Assembly (NCBI RefSeq): GCF_000407185.1
Contig: NZ_KE136481.1
Location: 969,636-1,033,635, forward strand
Source: Enterococcus malodoratus ATCC 43197
Lineage (GTDB): Bacteria > Bacillota > Bacilli > Lactobacillales > Enterococcaceae
DNA: 64,000 nt
Reading direction: 5' to 3'
Shown piece after piece: positions 8,612-16,892 of this stretch. A model generated the notes under the pieces. The model made no database searches. It was not told the DNA's origin and saw only the letters and a program-made list of their open reading frames with translations. The position numbers and the translations under genes were made by a program. Within the stretch, counting starts at the first letter, position 1. Every line of letters starts with the position of its first letter.

Positions 8612-9341
8612 GTTCTTTCTCCTTTGTCAGTGCGATGTAGATTTCATCTAGGGAAGAACCCGGCAGATTAAATTCGGTTTGCAAGTTTTGTAAAGTTCCC
8701 TGTGCCCGCACTTCTCCCTCATGTAAAACAACAAAACGATCACAATATTTTTCAGCTGTCGCTAAAATATGTGTAGACATCAAGATCGCTGCTCCTTGTT
8801 CTTTCATCGCTACCATTAATTCCAACAAAGCATTGATGGCCAGTGGATCTAATCCTAAAAATGGTTCATCAATGATATACAAACTTGGTTGAATCAGAAA
8901 AGCACACAAAACCATCACTTTTTGTTTCATTCCTTTAGAAAAGTTAACGGGGAACCAGTCCAGCCGATTTTCCAATCGAAAAGTCTTTAACAATGATTCA
9001 GCTCGTTCCATCGCTTCTTCTTTGGGAATACCATAGGCCATGGCAGTTACTTCAATGTGCTCCCGCAACGTTAATTCTTCATATAAAGAAGGTGTTTCAG
9101 GAATGTAGCCAATTTTTTTACGATAATTCTCTGGATCTTGCTGCAACGTCAGGTCATCGACTGTGATTGTTCCTTTTTGCGGCGTCAACAACCCGATGAT
9201 ATTTTTAATCGTGGTTGATTTACCTGCACCATTCAAACCAATCAGACCGATCATTTCTCCATTATGTACCTCAAAATTAATATCTTTTAAAACAGGTAAG
9301 TGGCCGTAGCCTCCTGTGACATGCTGAATCGCTAAGCTCAT
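8604..9341 (-). CDS. ecsA: ABC transporter ATPase EcsA
   Basis: A 245-residue ATP-binding subunit. Walker A GLNGAGKST (about 37-45), Q-loop YIPETPSLYEELT, signature FSKGMKQK (about 136; degenerate first residues are normal for EcsA), Walker B SLYIIDEPFLGLDP and the switch His in MSTHILATAE are all present. It pairs with EcsB. ATG 9341 follows GAGGGGAAAAG. It is divergent from hit, and the intergenic region 9342-9537 should hold promoters for both. Confidence 0.94.
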   Translation of the reverse strand: MSLAIQHVTGGYGHLPVLKDINFEVHNGEMIGLIGLNGAGKSTTIKNIIGLLTPQKGTITVDDLTLQQDPENYRKKIGYIPETPSLYEELTLREHIEVTAMAYGIPKEEAMERAESLLKTFRLENRLDWFPVNFSKGMKQKVMVLCAFLIQPSLYIIDEPFLGLDPLAINALLELMVAMKEQGAAILMSTHILATAEKYCDRFVVLHEGEVRAQGTLQNLQTEFNLPGSSLDEIYIALTKEKEHA

Positions 9342-9537
9342 CTTTTCCCCTCCAATTTCGTTATTTAGTATTATAGCAGAATCCCAGAAAGAATTAATCT
9401 TCTCTTGACCTTTTCCAGCACAAGTATAACAAGTTATGGTAAAGTAAAAGAAGAATTTCGGTCATCTGCTGGTCTTCTTTTCGGCGGCAGTGACACAAAA
9501 ATAGAACAATCATACACGATCAGAAAGGATGTTTGTA

Positions 9538-9963
9538 ATGGAAAATTGTATTTTTTGTAAAATCATCAATCAAGAAATCCCTAGCTACAAAATTTTTGAG
9601 GATGAAAAGGTTTATGCTTTTTTAGATATCTCTCAAGCAACCAAAGGGCATACACTAGTGGTTCCAAAACAGCACGTAACAGATATTTTTGAATATGACG
9701 AAGACTTAGCAGCCGATGTCTTTGCTCGCATTCCTAAAATCGCCCGCGCACTTGAACAAGCTTTTCCTGAAATGGAAGGATTGAACATTTTAAATAATAA
9801 TAAAGAATTAGCATACCAGTCCGTTTTCCATTCCCATGTCCATTTAGTTCCGCGTTACAGTAAAAAGGATGATTTCTCTATTCATTTTGGCAATCATACG
9901 GATCAACGGACACCAGAAGAAATGCAAGCGATCGCTGATAAGATCAAGGAGCAGGTGAAATAA
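9538..9963 (+). CDS. hit: HIT family nucleotide hydrolase/protein
   Basis: A 141-residue histidine-triad protein. It begins with the zinc-type CIFCKI motif and ends with the triad HSHVHLVPR (about residues 98-106), so it should hydrolyse nucleotide phosphoramidates or similar. ATG 9538 is eight bases after AAAGGA; the in-frame ATG at 9529 is too near that site. Divergence from ecsA and linkage to the YtxH and PrsA genes is common in bacilli and enterococci. The next gene begins at the base after its stop. Confidence 0.93.
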   Translation: MENCIFCKIINQEIPSYKIFEDEKVYAFLDISQATKGHTLVVPKQHVTDIFEYDEDLAADVFARIPKIARALEQAFPEMEGLNILNNNKELAYQSVFHSHVHLVPRYSKKDDFSIHFGNHTDQRTPEEMQAIADKIKEQVK

Positions 9964-10353
9964 ATGAGTTTTTTTAAAGGACTTCTATTTGGTGCCAGTA
10001 TTGGGACACTTGGCGGACTTTTATTAGCCCCGCGCAAGGGTGAGGAAACACGTGAAAACTTAATTACCAACACACGTGAGCTAGTCGAACTAACTGACGA
10101 GTTAAATGATAATTTAGCAGATTTTCGCGAATCTTTAGCTACTTTAAAAGGAACCTTTGATACTTTAGTGCCAGCCTTTACCTCAGGTGTTGAAAAAGAT
10201 GTCGAGGAATTCCGATTTCAGGCGGAACCGCGGATCCAACAAATTCAGGCTCAACTAGACAAGATCAATCAATTATTGCCAGAAAGCGAAGAAAAAACGG
10301 TGATAAAGAAAGGCCGTTTTTCTTTGGAGCGGCCGGTGGATGAAACAAAATAA
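9964..10353 (+). CDS. YtxH domain membrane-associated protein
   Basis: A 129-residue protein with a glycine-rich N-terminal membrane segment (GLLFGASIGTLGGLLLAPRKGEETREN), which is the YtxH/gas-vesicle-like signature, then a long helical, probably coiled-coil, region. The ATG directly follows the hit stop, so the genes are co-transcribed. YtxH proteins are linked to general stress and envelope functions, but the activity is unknown. The short spacing to prsA suggests a common envelope context. Confidence 0.8.
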   Translation: MSFFKGLLFGASIGTLGGLLLAPRKGEETRENLITNTRELVELTDELNDNLADFRESLATLKGTFDTLVPAFTSGVEKDVEEFRFQAEPRIQQIQAQLDKINQLLPESEEKTVIKKGRFSLERPVDETK

Positions 10354-10504
10354 TCACATTAGTTCACTTAAGTAATTGTGCCTTTATTGTGAATTTTCTC
10401 GGAAACTATTTTTAATCCCTTTCTTTTACAATTTTAGATATGTTATAGTTGAACAGGAATAACAGACGAATGTAAATTTTAATTTTAGGAGTTGTAGCAC
10501 AGAA

Positions 10505-11437
10505 ATGAAGAAAAAGATTCTTTTAGCCACTGCTGGCTTACTTAGCGTGATTGTATTGGGCGCTTGTTCAGGAAGTTCTAACCAAGACATCGCAACAATG
10601 AAAGGCGGAAAAATTACCGTCGAAGATTTTTATAATGAAGCGAAAAAAGAACAATCAAATCAAAGTTTAGTTCGAAATATGATCATCTATAAGGTATTTG
10701 AAAACGCCTATGGTGATAAAGTAACGGACAAACAAATCGACAAAGAATACGACAAACAAGAGAAACAATTAGGCGACAGCTTTGAAAGTCAGTTAAAATC
10801 TGCCGGCTACACAAAGAAATCGTATAAAGAATATTTGAAACAATCACTAGCTTTCCAAGAAGGTTTGAAAGCACATGTGAAGATTACCGATAAAGATACA
10901 AAAGCAGCCTGGGATTCATTCCATCCAGAAGTTACTGCCCGCATCATCCAAGCAAGCAGCGAAGATGAAGCAAAAGAAATCAAGAAACAATTAGATGATA
11001 AAGGTGATTTCGCGAAAATCGCTAAAGAAAAATCACAAGATGCAACAACGAAAAAAGATGGCGGCGAAATCAAATTTGATTCTCAATCAACAACTGTACC
11101 CGCTGAAGTAAAAGAAGCAGCCTTCAAACTAAAAGATGGTGAAGTTTCTGATGTTGTTACTGTAATGGATTCATCTACTTACCAATCAAGCTACTACATT
11201 GTTAAAATGGAGAAAAACTCTTCTAAAGGCAATGACATGGACAAATACAAAAAAGAATTGAAACAAATCGCTGAAGATACTAAAATGGCTGACCAAACCT
11301 TCTCTTCTGAAGTTATCGCTAAAGAATTGAAGAAAGCCAATGTGAAGATCAAAGACGATTCATTCGAAAACATTTTATCTGACTTCTTAACAACAAATAG
11401 TTCAGGTAAAAAAGCAACAACTGAATCAACAAAATAA
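10505..11437 (+). CDS. prsA: Foldase lipoprotein PrsA (parvulin-type peptidyl-prolyl isomerase)
   Basis: A 310-residue lipoprotein foldase acting outside the membrane on secreted proteins. A signal peptide ends in the lipobox VLGAC (Cys near residue 20). An N-terminal helical domain is followed by the parvulin domain (about 140-235; TARIIQASSEDEAKEIKKQL, KDGGEIKFDSQSTTVPAEVKEAAF) and a charged C-terminal region. Length is normal. ATG 10505 follows GGAGTTGTAGCACAGAA. It is upstream of a strong terminator, and neighbouring ecsAB/hit is typical context. Confidence 0.95.
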   Translation: MKKKILLATAGLLSVIVLGACSGSSNQDIATMKGGKITVEDFYNEAKKEQSNQSLVRNMIIYKVFENAYGDKVTDKQIDKEYDKQEKQLGDSFESQLKSAGYTKKSYKEYLKQSLAFQEGLKAHVKITDKDTKAAWDSFHPEVTARIIQASSEDEAKEIKKQLDDKGDFAKIAKEKSQDATTKKDGGEIKFDSQSTTVPAEVKEAAFKLKDGEVSDVVTVMDSSTYQSSYYIVKMEKNSSKGNDMDKYKKELKQIAEDTKMADQTFSSEVIAKELKKANVKIKDDSFENILSDFLTTNSSGKKATTESTK

Positions 11438-11451
11438 TTTTAGCAACCTAC

Positions 11452-11484
11452 AGGGGAATTCCAAGCGGAGTTCCCCTTTTTTTA
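11452..11484 (+). terminator. Terminator after prsA
   Basis: Hairpin AGGGGAATT/ AGTTCCCCT with a short loop and a run of seven T, 15 bp after the prsA stop. Confidence 0.88.
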
Positions 11485-11539
11485 TTATTCATGCTACAAT
11501 AAAGTAGCGAATACTTATAAGAAAATGGGTGAACAATGC

Positions 11540-12370
11540 ATGAAAAAATTTGCCTCTAAAGAAGCAGAGAAAGATTATTATGAACACGAAGCAGATGAAA
11601 CAGAATTCGTCGCTTGGTATAAAGAACAGGATCATCCGGAATATGATAAGCCTTCTGTCACCGTCGACATTGTCATTATGGGCTATAACAAAGAAGAAGA
11701 TCAGTTAAAAATTCTACTTATCCAGCGTCGGGGAAATCCCTATCGCAATTCATGGGCATTGCCTGGTGGATTTGTTGAGCGAAATGAGTCGACAAATGAC
11801 AGCGTTCGACGTGAAACTGCCGAAGAAACCGGCTTAGATATTGGAAGAAAAAATGTTGAGCAGCTCCATACTTTCAGCTCGCCAAATCGTGACCCTCGTG
11901 GCTGGGTAATCACTGTCAGTTATCTGGCATTTATTGGACAAGTACCGCCGACAGCTGGTGATGACACACAAGATGCTCGCTGGTTCAACATGGAGCGTCA
12001 CGGCGAAACCATCTATCTAACAAGTGATGATGATATCTCCATTGAGATCGATTTAGAAACTGGTAAGTCGATCGGTAAGGATACTTTGGCCTTTGACCAT
12101 AATGAAATTATCCGCAAGGCTTTCAATCGAGTCGTCAATAAAATGGATCATGAACCATTAATTTTACAAGTCTTAGGTGAAGAATTTACCATTACGGAAG
12201 CTCGTAAAGTTTTTGCGAAGTTCCTGGGTGTCGATTTTAAAACAGTCGATCATTCTAATTTCAAGAAAGCCATGCTGCAATACTTTGATGAAATCGGCGA
12301 ACGTCCTGTCGGAATTGGCCGTCCATCAAAAATTTATCGTCTAAAAGATGAAATTGGTGAAAAAAAATAA
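11540..12370 (+). CDS. Nudix hydrolase with C-terminal winged-helix domain (NrtR-like layout)
   Basis: A 276-residue protein. Residues about 40-170 form a Nudix domain with an intact Nudix box (GGFVERNE...RRETAEETGL, G-x5-E-x7-REx2EExG), so it is probably active, for example on ADP-ribose. Residues about 210-270 resemble the winged-helix of NrtR-type NAD regulators (FTITEARKVFAKFLGVD, RPSKIYRL). It could be an enzyme, an ADP-ribose-sensing repressor, or both. No NAD genes are adjacent. ATG 11540 has GGGTGA upstream; ATG 11525 is an alternative with no clear ribosome site. Confidence 0.85.
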   Translation: MKKFASKEAEKDYYEHEADETEFVAWYKEQDHPEYDKPSVTVDIVIMGYNKEEDQLKILLIQRRGNPYRNSWALPGGFVERNESTNDSVRRETAEETGLDIGRKNVEQLHTFSSPNRDPRGWVITVSYLAFIGQVPPTAGDDTQDARWFNMERHGETIYLTSDDDISIEIDLETGKSIGKDTLAFDHNEIIRKAFNRVVNKMDHEPLILQVLGEEFTITEARKVFAKFLGVDFKTVDHSNFKKAMLQYFDEIGERPVGIGRPSKIYRLKDEIGEKK

Positions 12371-12379
12371 AAATTTTAC

Positions 12380-12409
12380 TTACATGAAATGGAAAAATCT
12401 GTATATAAT
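12380..12409 (+). promoter_or_regulatory. Sigma-70-type promoter for a small transcript
   Basis: TTACAT (12380-12385), an 18-base spacer and a perfect TATAAT (12404-12409) lie just after the Nudix gene stop. Transcription would begin near 12416, with a terminator about 80 bases later and no reading frame between them. Confidence 0.7.
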
Positions 12410-12415
12410 GGAAAA

Positions 12416-12495
12416 AGCGAAAAAAGACTTTCCATAACGCAGTGAAGATTCCCAAAGTGGCCATCGTAGCGAGTTATACGATTGCCACTTTTTTT
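12416..12495 (+). ncRNA. Candidate small RNA or attenuated leader of about 80 nt
   Basis: The interval runs from a predicted start at about 12416 to a strong terminator (stem AAGTGGCCATCGTA/TACGATTGCCACTT with one mismatch, 12455-12490, then seven T). No reading frame with a ribosome site fits. The upstream ACTTT (about 12427-12431) can pair with AAAGT at the base of the terminator stem, so a small RNA or an attenuator leader for the DUF2798 gene at 12656 are both possible. I do not recognise a known RNA family. Confidence 0.5.
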
Positions 12496-12566
12496 GTTCG
12501 TTCTGCTTTTTTGCAGTTTATCAAATTATGAGATGAATACTTTAATCCCTATGTTTATTCAAGATC

Positions 12567-12596
12567 AGGATGTTTAGCAGTAATGATACACATCCT
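12567..12596 (+). promoter_or_regulatory. Inverted repeat upstream of the DUF2798 gene
   Basis: AGGATGT (12567-12573) and ACATCCT (12590-12596) form a perfect 7 bp inverted repeat with a 16-base spacer, 60 bp before the DUF2798 start. It may be an operator or an RNA hairpin; no T-tract follows. Confidence 0.35.
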
Positions 12597-12655
12597 AACA
12601 ACCAAATTGAGTATTTTAATAGGAGTTGATTGTATTCAAAAATAGGAGGATCTTT

Positions 12656-13135
12656 ATGCCAAGTAATAAGAGAGAAAGTTTTGTTTATACGATAATGATG
12701 TGTTTCGTGATGGTGTTCTGGATGAGTTTGTACAATATTTATTTACACGCTGGAACCTTTTCATTGGAAGTTTTTAAGACAGCCTGGCTCGGTTTGCCTT
12801 TGGGATATTGTTGTGCGTTGATTTTAGACTGGTTTGTTGTTTCGACTACAGCGAAAAAAGTAGCCTTCAAATTGTTACCGACATTTGCTAGTCCTTTACG
12901 TAAAATTCTTACCGTTTCAAGCTGTATGGTTTTACCGATGGTCTTCTTCATGTCACTTTACGGCGCGGTCGAAGTGTTAAGTCATACTCAAGAATGGGAT
13001 CAGCTATTCATTCTTTGGGGTGTAAATATCCTAAAAAATGTCGTGATGGCTCTTCCCTTCCAATTATTAATCGCTGGACCGTTAGTTCGAAAAGTGTTCA
13101 GAAGAATCTTTCCAGTAGGAACAATTCTAGCATAA
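12656..13135 (+). CDS. DUF2798 family membrane protein
   Basis: Small membrane protein of 159 residues with four hydrophobic segments arranged as two related halves (about residues 10-30, 45-65, 85-110, 125-145). This is the layout of DUF2798 proteins. The ATG at 12656 (MPSNKRES) is preceded by AGGAGGATCTTT; an in-frame upstream ATG at 12626 is less likely. Function is unknown. It ends just before a shared bidirectional terminator. Confidence 0.75.
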   Translation: MPSNKRESFVYTIMMCFVMVFWMSLYNIYLHAGTFSLEVFKTAWLGLPLGYCCALILDWFVVSTTAKKVAFKLLPTFASPLRKILTVSSCMVLPMVFFMSLYGAVEVLSHTQEWDQLFILWGVNILKNVVMALPFQLLIAGPLVRKVFRRIFPVGTILA

Positions 13136-13138
13136 GAC

Positions 13139-13187
13139 AAAAAGCACCCGAAAACACGTTTACTCGTGTTCTCGGGTGCTTTGTTTT
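13139..13187. terminator. Bidirectional terminator
   Basis: A long hairpin, AAGCACCCGA(A)AACACG / CGTGTTCTCGGGTGCTT, with A-tract before and T-tract after. It serves the plus-strand DUF2798 gene and the minus-strand gene at 13160-13576, whose last codons and stop lie inside the hairpin. Confidence 0.9.
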
Positions 13188-13576
13188 ATAAATGTACTTA
13201 ATTGTTCTGTAAAAATGTATACTTGCTTTTCCAAAATATCAATTCTCTTTTCGAGGTGTTCCGCCGATTCATTGTTAGAATTTCTTTTTGTCCCATTCTT
13301 CTGACTTTGAGAAGAAAATAATCTAGGCAATCCTGATTTTTCATACTGTTCTATAAGCTGAGGAATTTTTTGATTATCAATCACAACTTGAGTCGTGATC
13401 AGAACCTCGCCATCTTCGGTTACACGGCGATTTGTCTTGGTCTCCATTCCCTCAAGCGCATTTGGACCGATGACGTACCCAGTCATTTCTTTGACGATTA
13501 TTTGATTTTCTTTTAACCAACCATAAAAGGTGTTTTGATTCAGCTCATACTCTCTTTTGATCTCGATTAATTTCAT
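13160..13576 (-). CDS. Small putative DNA-binding protein with C-terminal coiled coil
   Basis: About 138 residues. The N-terminus (KLIEIKREYELNQNTFYGWLKENQIIV) looks like a helix-turn-helix of the excisionase/MerR kind. The middle (TKTNRRVTEDGEVLITTQVVIDNQ) recalls the KilAC region of phage antirepressors, and the end (HLEKRIDILEKQVYIFTEQLSTFIKQ) should form a coiled coil. No phage genes surround it. Probably a stand-alone regulator; target unknown. Start ATG 13576 is preceded by AAAGGAGGTATGTG. The C-terminal coding sequence is part of the terminator hairpin. Confidence 0.6.
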   Translation of the reverse strand: MKLIEIKREYELNQNTFYGWLKENQIIVKEMTGYVIGPNALEGMETKTNRRVTEDGEVLITTQVVIDNQKIPQLIEQYEKSGLPRLFSSQSQKNGTKRNSNNESAEHLEKRIDILEKQVYIFTEQLSTFIKQSTREHE

Positions 13577-13622
13577 CACATACCTCCTTTAAAAAAGATA
13601 CGTAAAAAAACAAAGCTAAATT

Positions 13623-14438
13623 TTATTTTGCCAGATTAGCGACAATTTCCTGATAGCGATCAGTAGCCAAGTCACTGACTTGATCTTTTTTGCAAAAACT
13701 CAATTTACGCAATTTAGGAACTACTCGTTCTACAATGACCTTATCCTCAACCGTTTTTTCCATTAAGGCTCCAAAGGCCTCCATAAAACGCGGATCATTC
13801 CGCGCTTTTTCATAGAAGGACAATACATAAAGATAATAGAATAAATCATACCCGCGGAATGGATATTCCACCTGCATGAATAATGTTCCAATCCCATAAT
13901 GACAGGGACCGATCGGCAATTTAGTTTCCCAATGGTTCAATAAGAATTCCACAGCCTCATCTAGTTCTGATTCTTCAACAAAATTTGTTCGGCGAAATAA
14001 TTCTAATGCATTCAATGTTGGTAACGGATTAGAGAATTCCGTTTCTGGCCCTTTTCCAAAATAGAATTTCTTGCACCACCAGCCGCCATCCTCGTAACGA
14101 GTCGCCAATAAATGCTCCATAGTCTGTTTCATTCGCGGATCATCCCCATGCCCTAGACGAACTAAAAGAGTGGCTGCCGGAATTGTCTGGCAAGGAAAAA
14201 CGGCTCCTTTGGGATAAAGTTTGAACTCCCCCGGCTCTCGCCAGCATTCCCACAAAAGCTCTGCAACCTTTTGCAATATCTCCTCTTGCGGGTCCATTCC
14301 CAATTCCAATAAATACTCCGCAGATTCTAAACAAGAAAAAGGTGCCCCCTTTCCTAATCGTTTGTCTTCTGTCGTCCAATAATCCCAGCCTTGATCATAA
14401 CGATGATCTAAAATAGTTTGAATGTCTGCTTTGTTCAT
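13623..14438 (-). CDS. Alpha/alpha-toroid (prenyltransferase/squalene-cyclase-like) protein of unknown function
   Basis: A 271-residue soluble protein with repeats resembling the terpenoid-cyclase/prenyltransferase toroid: segments such as QTIPAATLLVRLGHGDDPRMKQTMEHLLATRYEDGGWWCKK and LPTLNALELFRR. The DDGGW-like DGGWWC motif is seen near residue 120. There is no signal peptide. Related small proteins occur in Firmicutes without known substrate. The start at 14438 follows AGGAGAAAAGAG; an ATG at 14459 lies before that site. The structured element 14561-14731 is in its 5' region. Confidence 0.6.
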   Translation of the reverse strand: MNKADIQTILDHRYDQGWDYWTTEDKRLGKGAPFSCLESAEYLLELGMDPQEEILQKVAELLWECWREPGEFKLYPKGAVFPCQTIPAATLLVRLGHGDDPRMKQTMEHLLATRYEDGGWWCKKFYFGKGPETEFSNPLPTLNALELFRRTNFVEESELDEAVEFLLNHWETKLPIGPCHYGIGTLFMQVEYPFRGYDLFYYLYVLSFYEKARNDPRFMEAFGALMEKTVEDKVIVERVVPKLRKLSFCKKDQVSDLATDRYQEIVANLAK

Positions 14439-14560
14439 CTCTTTTCTCCTTGAATGCACTTTCTTTTAAGTGTATCACAGCTAGGTGAAACTAGGGAACG
14501 TATTTTCGTATTTGTATTCTTCAATAAAAGATTACGTTCCCATTTATATACGCAACTGTT

Positions 14561-14731
14561 AAAAGTTGGACCGACTGCTAACTCGTTTTAAAGATATCAT
14601 TTTTCAAAACCCATAAAAATGATACTGATTTTCGCCACGCATATCATCCAACTAAACGGCTTGTAGCATTAATTGGAATAAACTATTTATTAGCTCTCAT
14701 AATTGATTAAACTGCGAAAAGTTGGACTGAC
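14561..14731 (-). repeat. Structured dispersed intergenic element, copy A
   Basis: This fills most of the 329-base gap between rlmN and the toroid gene. Plus-strand parts in order: AAAAGTTGGACCGAC (14561-14574), hairpin TATCATTTTT/AAAAATGATA (14595-14604, 14615-14624), conserved box at 14633-14654 (begins CGCCACGCATA), and tail AAAAGTTGGACTGAC. TCCAACT in the box (14647-14653) is complementary to AGTTGGA in the tail (14720-14726). Shared with copies B, C and D with compensatory changes. It directly follows the rlmN terminator on the minus strand. Confidence 0.75.
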
Positions 14732-14761
14732 AAAAAAACTCTCTCAATAATTGAGAGAGTT
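14732..14761 (-). terminator. Terminator after rlmN
   Basis: Perfect hairpin AACTCTCTCAA/TTGAGAGAGTT followed on the minus strand by seven T, a few bases after the rlmN stop. Confidence 0.9.
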
Positions 14762-14767
14762 AGATGT

Positions 14768-15835
14768 TTATTTTGCTGCGACTTTCTTCATTTGTTTACT
14801 GCGTAATTGTCCGCAAGCGGCATCGATATCTGTGCCGTGTTCTTTTCGAATCACGCAATTGATGCCATTCTTTTTCAAGACATCGTAAAAACGCAAGACA
14901 TCCGCTTTACTGCTGCGAGAATATTGATCGTGTTCACTGACTGGATTATACGGAATCAAGTTCACGTAAACCAATTTCTTCTTATTCTTCATCAAGTCTG
15001 CCAATTGCTGCGCATGATCTGGACGATCATTCACATTGGACAGCATAATATATTCAAAGGTCACTCGACGATTGGTTTCTTCTATATAATAGTCTACGGC
15101 TTCCATCAATTTCTCGATTGGGAAGCTGCGGTTGATTCGCATGATTGATGAACGAACTTCATTATTTGGTGCATGCAATGAAATCGCCAAGTTTACTTGC
15201 AAGCCATTTTCCGCGAATTTCTTGATTTTTGGAACTAAACCACTTGTTGAAACTGTAATATGACGGGCTCCGATCGCCATTCCTTTATCATCATTGATGA
15301 CGTGAAGAAAGTTCATCACGTTATTATAATTATCGAACGGTTCGCCAATCCCCATAACAACAACATGGGAAACACGTTCCTCTTCGCCGCGTTCATCAAA
15401 ATAATGCTGCACCAGCATAATTTGAGCGACGATTTCGCCAGCAGTCAAATCACGTTGCTTTTTCAGCAAACCTGATGCACAGAATGTACAGCCGATATTA
15501 CAACCGACTTGGGTAGTTACACAGACCGACAAGCCATATTCTTGGCGCATCAAAACTGTTTCGATCATCAAATGATCGGGTAATTCAAAAAGATATTTGA
15601 CCGTCCCATCACTGGCCTCTTGCACCACTAGTTGCTTCAATGGATTGATAATAAAATTTTCTTCTAACAGAGAAATTGTTTGTTTTGAAAGATTGCTCAT
15701 TTCGGCAAATTCGGTCACACGGCTGCGGTAAAGCCATTCCCAAACTTGTGTTGCACGGAATTTTTTTTCTCCGTGTTCTAGAAACCATTCAACCAATTCT
15801 TCTCTTCTTAAACCATAAATCGAGGGTTTTTCCAA
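14768..15835 (-). CDS. rlmN: Dual-specificity 23S rRNA/tRNA m2A methyltransferase RlmN
   Basis: A 355-residue radical-SAM enzyme methylating A2503 of 23S rRNA and A37 of some tRNAs. It has the CxxxCxxC cluster motif in [12 protein letters not shown] (about residue 117) and the catalytic Cys pair partner in the C-terminal AACGQLR region. An N-terminal accessory domain ([23 protein letters not shown]) is present. Translation appears to start at TTG 15835, with AGGAGG eight bases upstream. The chromosomal position and sequence fit housekeeping RlmN, not the resistance enzyme Cfr. Confidence 0.95.
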   Translation of the reverse strand: MEKPSIYGLRREELVEWFLEHGEKKFRATQVWEWLYRSRVTEFAEMSNLSKQTISLLEENFIINPLKQLVVQEASDGTVKYLFELPDHLMIETVLMRQEYGLSVCVTTQVGCNIGCTFCASGLLKKQRDLTAGEIVAQIMLVQHYFDERGEEERVSHVVVMGIGEPFDNYNNVMNFLHVINDDKGMAIGARHITVSTSGLVPKIKKFAENGLQVNLAISLHAPNNEVRSSIMRINRSFPIEKLMEAVDYYIEETNRRVTFEYIMLSNVNDRPDHAQQLADLMKNKKKLVYVNLIPYNPVSEHDQYSRSSKADVLRFYDVLKKNGINCVIRKEHGTDIDAACGQLRSKQMKKVAAK

Positions 15836-16070
15836 GGTGTTACCTCCTACTACATTATACCGAAGTGCTGACTTATTCTTGCAGATGGCCAGCTTAATAA
15901 TAAAATCAGAAATTTAAATATTTCTCTTCGTACGCCTACCATTTTTCCAATTATTTTAAAACATGAAGAAATCTGGCAACATTCGTTACATACTATAACC
16001 GATTCACAAGGAGAAAACAATCAACTTTGAAAAAAAGAAATGATTTCACAAGCTATGTTACAGTAAAACT

Positions 16071-16098
16071 AAAAAAATGAGAGACGCATGGCCTCTCA
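16071..16098 (-). terminator. Terminator after the activase gene
   Basis: Hairpin TGAGAG..CTCTCA overlapping the activase stop, followed on the minus strand by seven T. Confidence 0.75.
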
Positions 16099-16878
16099 CT
16101 CTAATCCATCAACATTTGCACTGATTCCTGCTGTTTCGAATTTTTCCTTAAGCACAGCTACTTCAGCCTGAGTTAACGTCGATACCCCTTGCATCGCATA
16201 TTCCCAACCAAGATAGTCATATTTACTGCTGCCATATTGATGGAATGGCAGCAAGTGCACCTCTTTGATTTGCCGTTCAGCGATAAAATCAATCAGCTGT
16301 TGGATATTTCTTTCATTAGTCGTATAGTCAGGAATCAATGGAATTCGCGGAATCACTTGAACTTGTTCTTGCGTCAACAAATAGTCAAAGTTTTCTCGAA
16401 CCGTTTCAGGAGCTAGTCCGATAACTCTTTTTGCCTCAGAGCGATCAATGATTTTTAAATCGAATAGTACTTGGTCAACGTAAGGAGTGATTTTTTTTAA
16501 TCGTTCAACTGGAAAACACCCAGTCGTCTCAATAGCCGTATGAATCCCGAGAACTTTCAATTCCTGTAAAAATTCGCCGGCAAATTCTGCTTGCATCAAG
16601 ACTTCTCCGCCGGATAAAGTCACTCCGCCGCCAGAGGTACGATAAAAGATTTCGTCCTTCAACACTTCATCTAACAACTCATCAATTGAACGCCACTCTC
16701 CGATTGTCTCCGTCTTTCCATTCTTTTTCCATTTAGCCGGTTCGACTTTTTTTCGCGACTCAGGATTTGAACACCATGGACAGCGTAGCGGACAACCTTT
16801 CAAAAAAATCAATGTCCGAATGCCGCCGCCATCATGAACAGAATAGCGTTGAATATTAAAAACCAATCCTTGATCCAT
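16096..16878 (-). CDS. Glycyl radical enzyme activating enzyme (radical SAM)
   Basis: A 260-residue PFL-activase type enzyme that installs the glycyl radical on the adjacent enzyme. The cluster motif CPLRCPWC is near residue 31, and SGGEVLMQ and the later radical-SAM core strands are present. The ferredoxin-like insert with eight extra cysteines found in many activases (for example those of E. coli PflC/YbiY size, near 300 aa) is missing, making it a short form like PflA. It starts 14 bp after the glycyl radical gene, so the two form an operon. Confidence 0.9.
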   Translation of the reverse strand: MDQGLVFNIQRYSVHDGGGIRTLIFLKGCPLRCPWCSNPESRKKVEPAKWKKNGKTETIGEWRSIDELLDEVLKDEIFYRTSGGGVTLSGGEVLMQAEFAGEFLQELKVLGIHTAIETTGCFPVERLKKITPYVDQVLFDLKIIDRSEAKRVIGLAPETVRENFDYLLTQEQVQVIPRIPLIPDYTTNERNIQQLIDFIAERQIKEVHLLPFHQYGSSKYDYLGWEYAMQGVSTLTQAEVAVLKEKFETAGISANVDGLE

Positions 16879-16892
16879 TTTTATCCCTCATC

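Noticed and set aside
13160-13576. Prophage remnant
   Set aside because: Only weak antirepressor-like similarity; no integrase, attachment repeat or other phage gene.
14768-15835. Cfr-type resistance methyltransferase
   Set aside because: Length, motif context and chromosomal position fit housekeeping RlmN.
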